Below the pieces are notes generated by a model that was not told the origin of the DNA, made no database searches, and saw only the letters and a list, made by a program, of their open reading frames with translations. The translations under genes and the position numbers were made by a program. From Cryptomeria japonica (lineage: Eukaryota; Streptophyta; Pinopsida; Cupressales; Cupressaceae), in NCBI RefSeq assembly GCF_030272615.1, contig NC_081414.1:811001069-811065068 (forward strand): DNA of 64,000 bases, given 5' to 3'. Shown here piece after piece: positions 10,872 to 23,222 of this stretch (the first letter of the stretch is position 1; each line of letters opens with the position of its first letter).

Positions 10872-13800
10872 TCAAAAATTGATCTCCCTTAAAAAATAAT
10901 CAAAAACTTTCATCACCCTATAGCCATTTCTACTAATATGAAGAAGCTTCCAGTTGAACCAAATACTAGTAGCTAACCTATTAACCTTCTCCTTAGAGCT
11001 AATAACCTTAGTGTTCATATCAGCATTAAACCTATCATAAACATTTCTAGAAAATTCATAAACTAAATATTTAATCGAAAGGGGTTCGCAGACCCACCAA
11101 TTATTCTCAAAACAATAATTCATAACCATAAAACCATTAACAGAAACATAACTAAGAATAGCTACTCTTTCTTGAGTAGGTTCTAATTTTTCTTTAACCT
11201 TCCCAGATTCTTAATCCATGCATCATCCTGGTCTGTGTCCTCCTCCTCATTCAAATCATACTCACCCCTCTTATCCTTCTTCTTTTTATTCCTCTAAATT
11301 CTTCCATGACTATAGATTGTCCCCATAACAACATTTTTAATGATCCCATCAGTAATTTGGCAAAGTGAATTGACAACATTGCATAATTCATTAATCTTCT
11401 TGTCTTGTTCCTCATTTTTTTGCTCCGGAGTAGACAATCTTTCATTCATTTCAATTAACTTCCCCTTCTGTAGACACCTAAAATTGTCTAGTCTAATTAA
11501 ATAAATATTATTTATTTAATTATCTAAGCTTGATTCTTCTATTAATTAAATAAATCTTTATTTATTTAATTAATTCATTTATCCTCTTCTACCCTTATTT
11601 CTCATTTAAATAAATACATTTATTTATTTAAATTATCCTTTTCCTAAATTAAATAAATATCTTATTTATTTAATTATCCCACTTCTTCTATTAATTAAAT
11701 AAATCTCTATTTATTTAATTAATTCATTAACCTTTTCTACCCATGACACATGTCATTCATCTCTTAATTCATACACTACCTACCCCTTTCATTATTTTAT
11801 TATTTCTTTTACCTACCCTCTAATCATAGCTGACCTCCTTTTACACCTCTCAATCTTATCCCTCCATTTCATATTGTGTCTTCTATATAAGGAGATTCTT
11901 CCTTCATTATCAAACCCTAATGATACATTCTAATGAATCTGATGCACTTGACTACACTATGATCCTACTTGCAACCACATTTCGTTCTTTGTTGAGCTCT
12001 TGTGCATATAAAATCTGAGAGCAAATATATCAAGCAAGATCAATGGAGATAGGAAGAATGGAGATTCAAACCCTATTGGACATGTGATGGTATAATCTTT
12101 GTGATTTCATTTGATTTGCATTGTCTTAGGTAATCTTCATATGTTATGGTGGATCTTTGTTGTTGTTAGGCTAGGGTTTTGTGGTTGAATTCATTTAGCC
12201 TTTCAATATCGTTATTATTGTTATCCATTTTCACCATATACACCTTCATCTTATAACTTGCATCATGATTGATAGACATGGGAGAGAACTTAACCATTTC
12301 ATCTTCTTCTGACTTGTAAGGGTCCATTGAGATTCTAAGAAGGGAATCATGTTAAGTTTCCATTTTACTACTCTTATCCTCCCTTTCCACTTCATCCTCA
12401 AGTTCACTTTCAAAATTACTACTCACATTTCTCAATTCCGCTTCTTCCTCGATATCCTTATTGGGGTTATCATTCTTCTCTGCATTCCTCCACTTGGAAA
12501 TATTTATATTTAGGGTTATCCTTCAAATCCTCTTCCTTATCAAGTTCATAGATTTCTCAAAGAGGAGAATTAACCTGTTTAAACTCATTTTTCTCATAAT
12601 TAATTCTCCTTTTAGCCTGAAGACGAATCGACCTTCTTTCCCCCAAGCCACGGTCATACTTTACCTGATTCTCATCTTTGTCCTCATCTTTGTGTGAGTT
12701 ATGCAATTCTATGTCAATGGTGATACTCGGCCCAAGCGAGTCACTACTAGTCTTCTTTTCTTTTCTCGAGGTATTTTTGGGGATTTCATGCTTTTATTTA
12801 TTAGGTTTAATATCAAGCAGAGCCAATTCCAAGGAGTCCTTTTCAAGGACTGCAACTAAGCTAGTAGAAATGGTTATCTTAGAATAAATAGGGCTGAGAG
12901 AGTTGTGGGTTTTCAGAATTGAGGGCAGTAGTTTAGGAGTTTTAGCATAAAATTTCTTGGAGCTACCAACACTACCAGAAGTCGAGGCAAGACTGCTAAC
13001 AGTTGGAGAATGATCAATATCAAATTTTTCCATCAAATAAATGAGACCTCTATGGAGCGGGGGATTTGCCCCATTTTTAATATAGGTTTTAAGGAAGGAA
13101 AAGACAAAAAAGGGCATATTAATTTTTTTCATATTCCTAACATGGTTGAGGATAGGGAAGTGGTACCCTTGCACAGTTGGGTACCGCCCCTCAAGAGTAA
13201 AATACCTCATAACATAATAACTAACCAACGAATAGGGTTGAGATAAATCAAAATGATCATACCCATTTTGGAGGTGCACTGGTTTCTCACCCTTCCTAAT
13301 TAAAATCTCCTCATAAAATTCTTGTAATCCCCCACACTCTTCCTTTCCACTAGCTTTCTATCATTCTTAAGACCAGTAACCTCCAAAATGTATTCAGGAG
13401 TAATAGTGAAGGAGATTATACCAACCGTGACCTTCCCATTCCGCTAAGAGTTGTAGACCCTGACAGAGAGCTCCTTGTTGTAGCCTTTAATCACTAAGAA
13501 GAAAGGGGTAAAACCTGCTTCATGAAAAATATTACACAACTCATTATTATCTTTAATTCCTTCACAATTTTTAGGTTCAGTGAATTTGAGAGGGCCACCC
13601 ATTTTTGAATTGGTGTGAGCAGTGGGAACAGATATTCTGTGAAAGCGACCAGACAGAAGATTACAAATTTTCCTTTTGTTTCTACACGTACGACACCCAT
13701 TGAAATCATTACTCATAAAGGTAGCATAAAAATCTAAGTTTCTCCTTCTCTTTATCATGAAAGCCAAAACTTTCATAATCCAAGAGTAATCATCAACTAG

Positions 13801-14031
13801 AGCCATCGTACTCAAATTAAGAAAGTTCTTGTCCACATCATAGACCATGTAGGTCATCCGACTGGAAACAGAACCCATGGGGTCATGATGTTGAGTCATC
13901 TCCAGCCAACATAATCTTGTGTAGTGATCCACCATATAAAAAACATATTGAACAAAGTCCATCAAGGTACAAAATTTTAAAACGCCAATACTCTAGCTAA
14001 GAATATCCTCATCCTACTCTTTTTCTGACAT
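10872..14031 (-). pseudogene. Family X, copy 1: unrecognised protein found downstream of LINE RNase H
   Basis: Reading leftward from an ATG at 14031 (MSEKE, then an in-frame TAG), the decayed frame runs to about 10872. The N-terminal part (13444-13965) leads into VTVGIISFTITPEYILEVTGL-like sequence and then, at 12794-13279, a conserved block with YFTLEGRY, YHFPILNHVR and GLIYLMEKF. The tail is charged (GERRSIRLQAKRRINYEK) and coiled-coil-like (EQKNEEQDKKINELCNVVNS). The tail is split by the solo LTR at 11469-12242; the frame rejoins when the LTR is ignored. A second, diverged copy lies at 43130-50525 with matching blocks in the same order. Function unknown; both copies start shortly after a LINE RNase H, so X is probably part of, or tied to, a mobile unit. 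Confidence 0.6.
11469..12242 (+). mobile_element. Solo LTR related to the Tat element LTRs, with 5-bp TSD
   Basis: It begins TGTAGACACCTAAAATTGTC, close to the Tat LTR start at 39880, and ends CCATATACA like the Tat LTR end. It is flanked by CCTTC at 11464-11468 and 12243-12247, a perfect target-site duplication. The left third holds about five palindromic blocks of the type TTAAATAAAT-n-ATTTATTTAA. No internal region is present, so it is a product of LTR-LTR recombination. It interrupts family X copy 1. Confidence 0.85.
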
Positions 14032-14199
14032 TGAATTTCCCTGTGAAGGAAAAGGCCCCCCACCTTGGTGGCCCCAATGAGCATTTTAAGAAATATAAGG
14101 AGTGCACACATTAAACATTTAGAAGAAACTCAAACTAGCTTCTCTATTCCATTTCCTACCTTCTTTTTTAGGTTCTTCTTTCCTGTGCAAGGATTTCTT

Positions 14200-14600
14200 T
14201 CATCTCTCTAGAGTTCTCAAATTTGAGAACCTGCCAATCAAAAATACTGAGACTTCAATTTTCTATAACGTCAACCGACCTATTGCATTCTCTGTAGAAA
14301 TATTGTATTCTAATTTCATCAAACAACTCTATCAACCATTTACATCTACCAATAATCTCTTTGATTTCCTATGGAGGAGAGGTGACATTATTGATACAGT
14401 TGACTATGAGTTTAGAATCTCCTTCCAGAATGACATTTCTTCTGGTGATGTCAAAAAGACATTGTAGACCCATCCAAGCTGCCCATTCTTCCACCTTGTT
14501 GTTAGTGGTAGTATCTAAACTAGATCCAAACCCCACAACTAAGAAACCTATGTGATCACGGATCAATCCTCCTACCCCTGAGATTATCAGATTACCTTTA
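14200..14600 (-). pseudogene. LINE ORF2 C-terminal RNase H domain
   Basis: Leftward translation gives LIRDHIGFLVVGFG, then VEEWAAWMGL and VILEGDSKLIVN, the E and D motifs of the RVT_3-type RNase H found at the end of plant L1-like ORF2. A degraded tail with YFYRECNRSVDVIEN-like sequence follows. It is the last domain of the LINE that runs leftward from 23180. Family X begins about 170 bp after it. Confidence 0.75.
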
Positions 14601-15147
14601 GAGAAACCATGAAAGTTTCATTTAATCTATCCAACATCCAGGGGTAGCCACTAGCATGGAGTTCTTAGAATAATTTTTTTCCTATTTATATTCAAAATAC
14701 CATGTTGAATTCCTTAAATCTGTTTTAGTCTTAGATCCAACAGAGAGGGGAGGGTTTTGGTGAAGCCAATAGCATTCGCATTCACATTTTCTTTAATCTA
14801 TTGTATGATTAAATTGGCAATAATTTTTTTAATTATTTCTCTTCTCTAAATATCCTGTTGTTGTGTTCTTTCCAGATGTTCCAAGCAAGAAAATGGGTGG
14901 TTTGTTGCCATATGCTCTTATCAATTTGGTGGGAGTAGGGGGAAAATTTCCATGCGTCATTGAATTATTTGAAATATTTAAGTTGCACCCAATAAGTGTT
15001 AAGCTTCCTCGCTATTTCATCCCCTATTTTACAAGCAAAGTTACCATGTAGGAAGATATGATCAATACTTTTAGAGTCCATATAACAAAGTTCACACCTA
15101 TTGACCAAATAAAACCCCCTTTTATTTAGGTTATCTATAGTAAGAAT

Positions 15148-15648
15148 TCAACCATGAGCGCTCACCCACCAGAAATAGTTAATTTTAGGAATTAACCCCT
15201 TTATCCATATAACTTTCCATAAATATTTTTTGTTATTGTTATTTTCCAAATGGTGATAGACAAACTTAACATTGAACTTTCTGGAATTATTCCATTTCCA
15301 AATCCAATCATCCTCCCCCTTAGGAGTGTAAAGAGAGCAGTAAGGTAGCATAGGAGAGAGGTCAAAAGCTTCCTTCAATATTATACATGTAAAGGATGGG
15401 TGCACATCTAGATCAAAGGAGACGAGTCTACTCAAATCAATCCAGAATGCAAGACCCTAGTTCCAAGTTGGGAGGTCATTCACTTGTGCCCCTAGATGAA
15501 AATTTAGAAAATTCTTGATATTTTTTAGGTGTCGGAGAGAATCCAAAGGTTGTCCCTGCACCCAATTATCTTTCGAGAACTTAGTATTTCTTCCATTACC
15601 TATAATTACCTTCCCATTTCTTCTGATGTCTTGTTTCATTTTAGCCAC
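15148..15648 (-). pseudogene. LINE ORF2 post-RT segment with zinc-binding region
   Basis: The minus strand encodes VIIGNGRNTKFSKDNWVQG, the usual plant LINE segment between RT and the zf-RVT region. The same frame zone then gives KYLWKVIWIKGLIPKINYF, the start of the zf-RVT domain. The reading is broken between 15435 and 15457. It lies between the RT array and the RNase H, as expected. Confidence 0.75.
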
Positions 15649-15764
15649 GTTGTTCTAAATGGTTGAGCCCAAGGGGAGCTCCTTTTGATAAATAAATTTT
15701 TCCACATTGTTACTTGAGAAATATTTATCTTTCAAGATCTCTGTCTATTATTTTCATTCCTTAG

Positions 15765-17711
15765 ATAATTGTCAGCCTACCTTAGTAATAAGTGGTTTGT
15801 TAAAGATTTTAATATTTCTAGTTCCCAATCCTCCACAATTCCAAGGTCTGCAAACTTTGTCCGAAGAGACTAAGGAGAGTCTACTTTCTTTCCATATCGG
15901 ACCATGAGAGGGTATGTGCAGGATCATGAGGGGCCAAAAGGTGGCGATATTCTGAGTAAATTTTTGATGATAGGCTGATTGCAAATTATCTATAACTTTC
16001 AAATGATATCATATTTTTTGAATCTGAAACATGTGTCACATTCTATGTTTCATATACTATAGGATTTAAAAAGAAAAATTAAATGTCATAAAGTTTTGAC
16101 CAAGTTATGGTGGTCAGACATGTGAGTTTTTTATATTTTTAAAAAGCTACAGTAAAATAATCATAATTGATTATTTATTTCAAATAAAAATATAAAAAAA
16201 TATCTATCACATTTGGACATGAGTCTTCTACATATAGCTAAAATCTTATAAAAAATTATTATGATTTGACTATGATTAGGGTGGTCATACAAACACCCGC
16301 TTCTTATCTTTTTCCTAAACTTTTACTACTACTACATTGAAATTTCAATTTTTTGTAAAATAGATTTATTTTTTTCAAAAGAAAAACTAGTAGCTTATAA
16401 ACTACATCCAATTTTCTATAGATTCTATTCTTACATCTTTTTGAAATACTATTGACAACTTATTCAAAATTTTACGTAAAGTTTCCTAACTCTTTTTTCT
16501 GATTTTTATTGCCACTTAAGAGCCTGTTTGGCCCACCATGATCCTGCACATACCCAGGAACCTTTTTTGTACCCTTTCAATTTTCTCCACAACCACACTG
16601 GGTAACTTGAAAAAAAAGAGGTAATAAATAGGCACATTTTGAAGGCAATATTTAACAAGTTGAATTTTACCTGCCAAACTCAGAAGTTTTAGTTTCTGAC
16701 TCACCGACATCTTTTGAGGTCTCTCTATTAGACCATTCGAGAAGTTATGATATTGCTCTTAGAGAATAGGTGTAAACCAAGATAAGAATTTGGAAGAGTA
16801 GCAATTTGGAAACCAAGAATGGATCATATTTTATCTTGGAGAGAGGTTTTGACATTTAATAAAAATAGTTTTCTTTTAACAAAATTAATGCATTGGAAAG
16901 AAATGAAAGCATAACTATCCAAGGTATTTTTCCAAAGTTTAGCCTCAGAGATAAAAGCCACCCCAAAGATGATAGTATCATCAACAAATTGTTGATGGGT
17001 GATAGAGTTTAGGGATGATGCAACTTTGAAGCCTTTGAGAGAACCCTCACATTGAAGTTTTTCAAAATAACTCCCTAGCACTTTAGCAACAATAATGAAT
17101 AGATAGGGTGAGTGGGGGTCACCCTCTCTTAGCCCTTTACCATGGGAGAAGTAACCCTTGGGACACCCATTAAAAAGGTTCGAGAGCCTCAGGGTACAAA
17201 CACATTGCTCAATCAAATATAAAAATTTACCCTAAAAACCATATCTCCTAAGAAATTCAAGGAAAAAGTCCAAGGAAACATTGTCATAGGCTTTAGAAAT
17301 ATCAAGTTTTAGAGCCATCGAAGGTTTCTTGCTACAATTCATAGAATGAACTATTTCATGAGCCACCATAACTGTATCAAGAATATGTATTCCTTCGACA
17401 AAGCCTTTCTCATTCTTAGAGATCATTTTATCAAGCAAATGTTTTAATCTATTGACCATAAATTTGGATATAATTTTATACATAGTATTACATAAACTAA
17501 TAGGCCTAAAATATTGGGTGGAAATGACATTGTCATTCTTCAGAATAAGAGGAACAAAGGTGACATCAACTTGTTTAAGGATACTACCTAGTCTGTAGAA
17601 GTCTCTAACATCATTAAATAGGTCATTCCTGACAATATCTTAGAAGTCTTGAAAGAAAGAAAGAGGGAAGCCATTCGGGCCCGGGGCCTTCTTAGGAGAG
17701 AAGGATAACAA
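15765..17711 (-). pseudogene. RT unit 1 of the LINE array
   Basis: This is the unit nearest the LINE 3' end. It encodes MALKLDISKAYDNVSLDFFL, GLREGDPHSPYLFIIVAKVL and HQQFVDDTIIFG, so the catalytic F-x-DD pair is present, and LSLAGKIQLVKYCLQNVPIY. It is broken into three frames (17232-17483, 16824-17216, 16516-16710) by stops and shifts and is interrupted at 15910-16555 by a TIR element. Confidence 0.8.
15910..16555. mobile_element. 646-bp TIR element (MITE-like) inserted in RT unit 1
   Basis: The ends are inverted: GGGTATGTGCAGGATCATG at 15910 matches the complement of CATGATCCTGCACATACCC ending at 16555, and the match extends through GGGCCAAA to about 29 bp with few mismatches. The other three RT units lack the segment at this place, which defines the insertion. 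The interior is AT-rich without a coding frame. The target duplication is short and unclear (AGA/AGG), so the superfamily is not assigned. Confidence 0.8.
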
Positions 17712-19009
17712 ATAATTGCTAGCCTATCTTAGTAATAAGTAGTTTGTTAAACATTTTAATCTTTCTAATTCCCAATTCTCCAAAATTCTAGGGTCTACAC
17801 ACTTTGTCCCAAGAGACCAAGGAAAGTATACTTTGTTTTCCATATCGGACCATATGAACTATTTTTGTATCCTTTAAACTTTCTCCACCACCACACCAGG
17901 TAACTTGAAAAGAGAGAGGTAATAAATAGGCACATTTTGAAGGCAATATATAACAAGTTGAATTTTACCTGCCAAATTGAGAACTTTCCCTTTCCAAATG
18001 GCTGACTTCTTTTGAAATCTCTCCACTGTGCCATTTGAGAAGTTCTGACTAGGGTTCTTAGAGAATAGGGGTAAACCAAGATAAGAATCCAGGAGAGTAG
18101 GAATTTGGAAACTAAGAGTGGATGATATTTTAGCTTGGACAGAGGGTTTGATATTTATAATAAATAGTTTTGTTTTAACAAAATTAATGCACTGGTTAGA
18201 AATGGAAGCATAACTGTCCAAGGTCTTTTTCCAAAGTTTAGCCTCAGAGATAAAAGCCACCCCAAAGATGGTAGCATCATCAATAAATTGTTGATGAGTG
18301 ATAGGGTTTAGGGATGATGAAACTTTGAAGCCCTTGAGAGAACACTCAGATTGAATTTTTCAAAATTTCTCCCTAGCACTTCAACAACAATAATGAATAG
18401 ATAGGGTGAGAGAGGATCACCCTGTCTTAACCCTTTACCACAGGAGAAGTAACCCTTGGGACACCCATTAAAAAGGATCACAAGCCTGGGGATACAAACA
18501 CATTTCTCAATCACATCTAAAAATTTACCCTTAAAACCATATCTCCTAATAAATTCAATGAAAAAGTCCCAGGAAACATTGTCATAGGCTTTAGAAATAT
18601 CAAGTTTTAGAGCCATTGAAGGTTTCTTGTTGAAATCCATAGAATTAACCATTTCATGAGCCACCACAACTGCATCAAGAATATGTATTCCTTTTACAAA
18701 TCCTTTCTCATTCTTAGAGATCATTTTATCAAGCAAAGGTTTTAATCTATTGACCATAATTTTGGATATAATTTTATAGATAGTATTACATAAACTAATA
18801 TGCCCAAAATCTTGGGTGGAAATAACATTGTCATTCTTCGGAATAAGAGGAACATAGGTGGTATCAATTTTTTTAAGGATATTACCTAATCTATAGAATT
18901 CTCTAACAACATTAAATAGGTCATTCTTGAAAAAATCTCAGAAGTCTTGAAAGAAAGCAGAAGGGAAGCCATCCGGGCCCCAGGCCTTGTTAGGAGAGAA
19001 GGAGAACAG
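17712..19009 (-). pseudogene. RT unit 2 of the LINE array
   Basis: It encodes ALKLDISKAYDNVSWDFF, GLRQGDPLSPYLFIIVVEV, a QQFIDDATIFG catalytic motif and DSYLGLPLF. The best-preserved frame is at 18308-18757. A frameshift separates it from 17874-18260, and a further shift leads to 17795-18079. Confidence 0.8.
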
Positions 19010-20307
19010 ATAATTGCCAGCCTATCTTAGTAATAAGTGGTTTGTTAAACATTTTAATCTTTTTAATTCCCAATCCTCCATAATTCCAGGGTCTACACAC
19101 TTTGTCCTAAGAGGCCAAGGAAAGTCTACTTTTGTTTCCATATCAGACCACAAGAACATTTTTTGTATCCTTTGAATTTTCTCCACCACCACACTAGCTA
19201 ACTTGAAAAGAGAGGTAATAAATAGACACATTTTGAAGTAAATATTTAACAAGTTGAATTCTACCTGCCAAACTAAGAATTCTCCCTTTCCCACTGGCTG
19301 ACTTCTTTCGAAATCTCTCCAATAGGCCATTCAAGAAGTTCTCACTAGGGCTCTTAGAGAACAAGTGCAACCCAAGATAGGAATCCGGGAGAGTAGCAAT
19401 TTGGAAACCAAGAATGGATGATATTTTATCTTGGAGAGAGGGTTTGATATTTAGAAAAAATAGTTTTCTTTTAACAAAATTAATGCAGTGGTCATAAATG
19501 GAAGCATAATTGTCCAAGGTCTTTTTCCAATGTTTAGCCTCAAAGATAAAATCCACCCCAAAGATTATAATATCATCAAAAAATTGTTGATGAGTGATAG
19601 GGTTTAGCGATGATGCAACTTTGAAGCCTTTGAGAGAACCCTCAGATTGAAGTTTTTCAAAATTCCTCCCTAGCACTTCAGCAACAATAATGAATAGATA
19701 GGGTGAGAGGGGGTCACCCTATCTTAAGCCTTTACAACAGGAGAAGTAACCCTTGAGAAACACATTAAAAAGGATTGAGAGATTGGGGGTACAAACACAT
19801 TGCTCAATCAAATCTAAAAATTTACCCTTAAAACCATATCTCCTAAGAACTTCAATGAAAAAGTCCGAGGAAACATTGTCATAGGTTTTATAATATATCA
19901 AGTTTTAGAGCCCTCGAAGGTGCCTTGCTACAATCCATAGAATGAACCATTTCATGGGCCAACATAACTGCATCAAGAATATGTATTCCTTCGACAAAGC
20001 CTTTCTCATTCTTAGAGATCATTTTATCAAGAAAAGGTTTTAATCTATTAAACATAGTTTTGGATATAATTTTATACATAGTATTACATAAACTAATATG
20101 CCTAAAATCTTGGGTGGAAATAACATTTTCATTCTTTGAAATAAGAGGAACAATAGTGGCATCAATTTTTTTAAGGAGATTACCTGATCTATAGAAGACT
20201 CTAACAACATTAAATAGGTCATTCTTTACAATATCTCAGAAGTCTTGAAAGAAAGAAGGAGGGAAGCCATCCGAGCCTGAGGCCTTGTTCAGAGAGAAGG
20301 AGAATAG
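19010..20307 (-). pseudogene. RT unit 3 of the LINE array
   Basis: It encodes SKNEKGFVEGIHILDAVM, DNVSSDFFIEVLRRYGF and HQQFFDDIIIFG, then DSYLGLHLF and LSLAGRIQLVKYLLQNVSI (19194-19676). It is broken by stops and frameshifts near 19680-19900. Confidence 0.8.
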
Positions 20308-21602
20308 ATAATTGCTAGCCTATCTTAGTAATAAGTGGTTTGTTTAACATTTTAATCTTTCTAATTCCCAATCCTCCATAATTCTTGGGTCTACATACTA
20401 TCGCATGAGATCAAGGAAAGACTACTTTCTTTTCCATATCAGACCACAAGAACCTTTTTTGTATCCTTTCAATTTTCTCCACCACCACACTAGGTAACTT
20501 GAAAAGAGAGAGGTAATAAATAGGCACATTTTGAAGGCAATATTTAACAAGTTGAATTTTACTAGCCAAACTAAGAAGTTTCCCTTTCTAACCGGCCAAT
20601 TTCTTTTGAAATCTCTCCAGTAGGCCATTCGAGAAGTTTTGACTAGGGCTCTTATAGAACATGCCTAACCGAGGATAGGAATCCAAGAGAGTAGCAATTT
20701 GGCAACCAAGAATGGATTCTATTTTATCTTTGAGAGAGGGTTTGATATTTACAATAACTAGTTTTCTTTTAACAAAATTAATGCACTAGCCAGAAATGGA
20801 ATCATAACTGTCCAAGGTCTTTTTCCAAAGTTTAGCCTCAGGGATAAAATCCATCCCAAAGATGATAGTATCATAAAAAAATTGTTGATGAGTGATAGGG
20901 TTTAGGGATGATGCAACTTTGAAGCTTTGAGAGAACTCTCACATTGAAGTTTTTCAAAATTCCTCCCTAGCACTTCAACAATAATATTGAATAGATAGGG
21001 TGAGAGGAGCTCACCCTATCTTAGCCCTTTACCACAGGAGAAGTAACCCTTGGGACACCCATTAAAAAGGATTGAGAGCCTCAGGGTACAAACACATTTC
21101 CTAGTGAAATCTAAAAATTTACCCTTAAAACCATATCTCCTAAGAACTTCAAGGAAAAAGTCCCAGGAAACATTGTCATAGGCTTTATAAATATCAAGTT
21201 TTAGAGCCATCGAAGGTTTCTTCCTACAATCCATAGAATGAACCATTTCATGAGCCACCATAACTGCATCAAGAATATGTATTTCTTCCAGAAAGCTTTT
21301 CTCATTCTTAGAGATCATTTTATCAAGCAAAGGTTTTAATCTATTTTCCATAGTTTTGGATAAAATTTTCTACACAGTATTACATAAACTAATAGGCCTA
21401 AAACCTTTGGTGGAAATAGGATTGTAAATCTTCAGAATAAGAGAAACAAAGGTGGAATTAAGTTTTTTAAGAAGATTAGCTGATCTGTAGAAATCTCTAA
21501 CAACATTAAATAGATCTTTCCAGACAATATCTTAGAAGTCTTGAAAAAAGTAGGAGGGAAGTCATCCGTGCTCGGGGCCTTGTTAGGAGAGAAGGAGAAT
21601 AG
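20308..21602 (-). pseudogene. RT unit 4 of the LINE array, catalytic motif lost
   Basis: This unit is joined to the unique upstream part of ORF2 (SFSPNKAPSTDDFPPTFFK just before the edge). At 21016-21351 it encodes ALKLDIYKAYDNVSWDFFLE and ILFNGCPKGYFSCGKGLR. The catalytic F-x-D-D motif reads QQFFYDT, so the first aspartate is lost. Frames are broken at several points. Confidence 0.8.
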
Positions 21603-23180
21603 AGAAGTCTTGACCTCTTGCATAGATGTTCTTGTGTTGAGGCCCAGGAGATCCAAATCTTCAATAGCTTTAGGTATAATTTCTAGCATGTTGCTCATAT
21701 CCTAATTCATCCCATGGGTCATAGGAATCTTATTTTTTTAAAAATCAATGAAGAGATTTGACATCACCTCATCATCATCCACATTAGATCCATCCTCTCT
21801 TATAAGATATCTAATTTTATTTGTACTTCTATGTTTCAAAGTTGACTGATGAAAAAATTTGTGTTTTTATCCCCATCCAAGAGCCACTAGATCCTCAACT
21901 TCTATTTCTAGAAAACATTTTTCGTTTTTGTTGACTCTAAGCCATTTAGTTCTAATATCTGATTCCTCCTTGGAATTTTCTTCTAAATCTTGTTCTTCTT
22001 CCATTTTAAGTTGGATAGCTTGTAGATCACTAATTAAGGTCTTCTTCTCCTCAAAGATATTATCAAAATAATATGGGTTCTAGCCCTTATCTTTTTCTTT
22101 GAGAATCCTTATCTTTTGGGTAATGTTAAACATGGATTTGCCTACAACGGGAGTGTTCCACCATTCAACCAATCCTATAAAGTCTTTATGTTGAGCCTGC
22201 ATAATTTCATACCTAAATGGGTAGGGATGTTTAGTCCCTTGTTCATCCATTCTTAGGATGATAGCATCGTGATCAGATCTCAAGTGAGGAGAATATCTGA
22301 GGTAGAAAGAGTCTAGGTAGTTCTAATTTGAAGAAATCAGGAATCTGTCAAGTGTTACCTAAATAAGATGATCCCTGTGTCTCCGATTAGTCTAGGTAAA
22401 TTTAGAACCACTAAGAGGGATATCCAAGAGACCAGATGAGGCTATGAAGTCAGTCAGTTCACTCATAGTATTTGAAAAATCTTCATTACCACTAGCTTTA
22501 TCCAAGTGATAGAGGGGAGAATTGAGATGTCTAGCAATCATCCATAAGTCATCAAATCCAATATCAATTTGGGTATTTATAAATCTCCTCAATTGGGCCC
22601 TAATACTGCAAACATTAGGAGCATAGACATTAACTAGGGTCCACTATAAATTAGACTTTATGTTCTTAATTTTGACAATGAGAGAGATTCTGTCAGAAGA
22701 AAGCAAGATGCCTTCCTGAAAATTGGTGTTCCATAGGGTAGCCACTCCCCTCGAGGCACAAAAAGAGTCACTATTCAACAAATGGGCTAAGGAATAGAAT
22801 GATTTTACGGCTCTCTAAAAATTCTGTATATTCATGTTAGTCTCCTCAATCATAAGTATAGATCCACCTTCTATTCCAACAAAAGACATTTGAGCATATG
22901 TTGTTTTATGGGGCTATTAAGGCTCCTCACATTAAAGGAGATAATAATTATGGAACTAAAGATATTAGAAGCCCTGCTCACCTGAATAGGGGTGAATCCC
23001 ATCGAACTGGGATTAGTTTCTCTTTTTCTTATTATTTGGGACTCCATCCAAGGTTGTTTCCTTGCCCATAGGTACCTCCTATTCCACTTCCTTTTGTCTA
23101 GAGTCCTTATTAGAGGGTCAACCTTGTTTTCTATTACTCCCCACATCAGCTTTCTTCTTCTTCTTCTTCTTGTGGGTGGT
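21603..23180 (-). pseudogene. LINE ORF2 N-terminal endonuclease and linker
   Basis: Leftward from about 23180, IIISFNVRSLNSPIKQHML is the start of an apurinic-type endonuclease of plant L1-like ORF2. It is followed in pieces by VATLWNTNFQEG, a GFDDLWMIARHLNSP segment (22392-22592) in the place of the usual G-D-F-N motif, and SPHLRSDHDAIILRM (S-D-H motif near 22270). The linker to RT (NKNEKCFLEIEVEDLVALGW, SNMLEIIPKAIEDLDLLGL) is recognisable. Several frameshifts and stops make it inactive. The Tat element is inserted just upstream, separating ORF2 from ORF1 at 41441-42880. Confidence 0.8.
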
Positions 23181-23222
23181 CACTTGTTCCCATCCATTCT
23201 ATCTCATCCTCTTCATACCAAT

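Larger units (their letters stand above)
15765..21602 (-). repeat. Tandem array: four copies of a ~1298-bp LINE reverse-transcriptase unit
   Basis: The junction sequence ATAATTGCTAGCCTATCTT (with small changes) recurs at 15765, 17712, 19010 and 20308. The last two spacings are exactly 1298 bp; the first is 1947 bp because a 646-bp TIR element sits inside that copy. The right edge is near 21602, where the shared GAGAAGGAGAATAG is followed by unique LINE sequence. Each unit covers roughly the RT core, from the NKAPGPDGFP region to the NKPLITKVG region. Neighbouring units differ at roughly 9% of positions by eye. 1298 is not a multiple of three, so the duplication shifts frame. Confidence 0.9.

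Noticed and set aside
15765-21602. RT array as an assembly duplication
   Set aside because: The units differ by many substitutions and only one carries the TIR element, so the copies are real and old.
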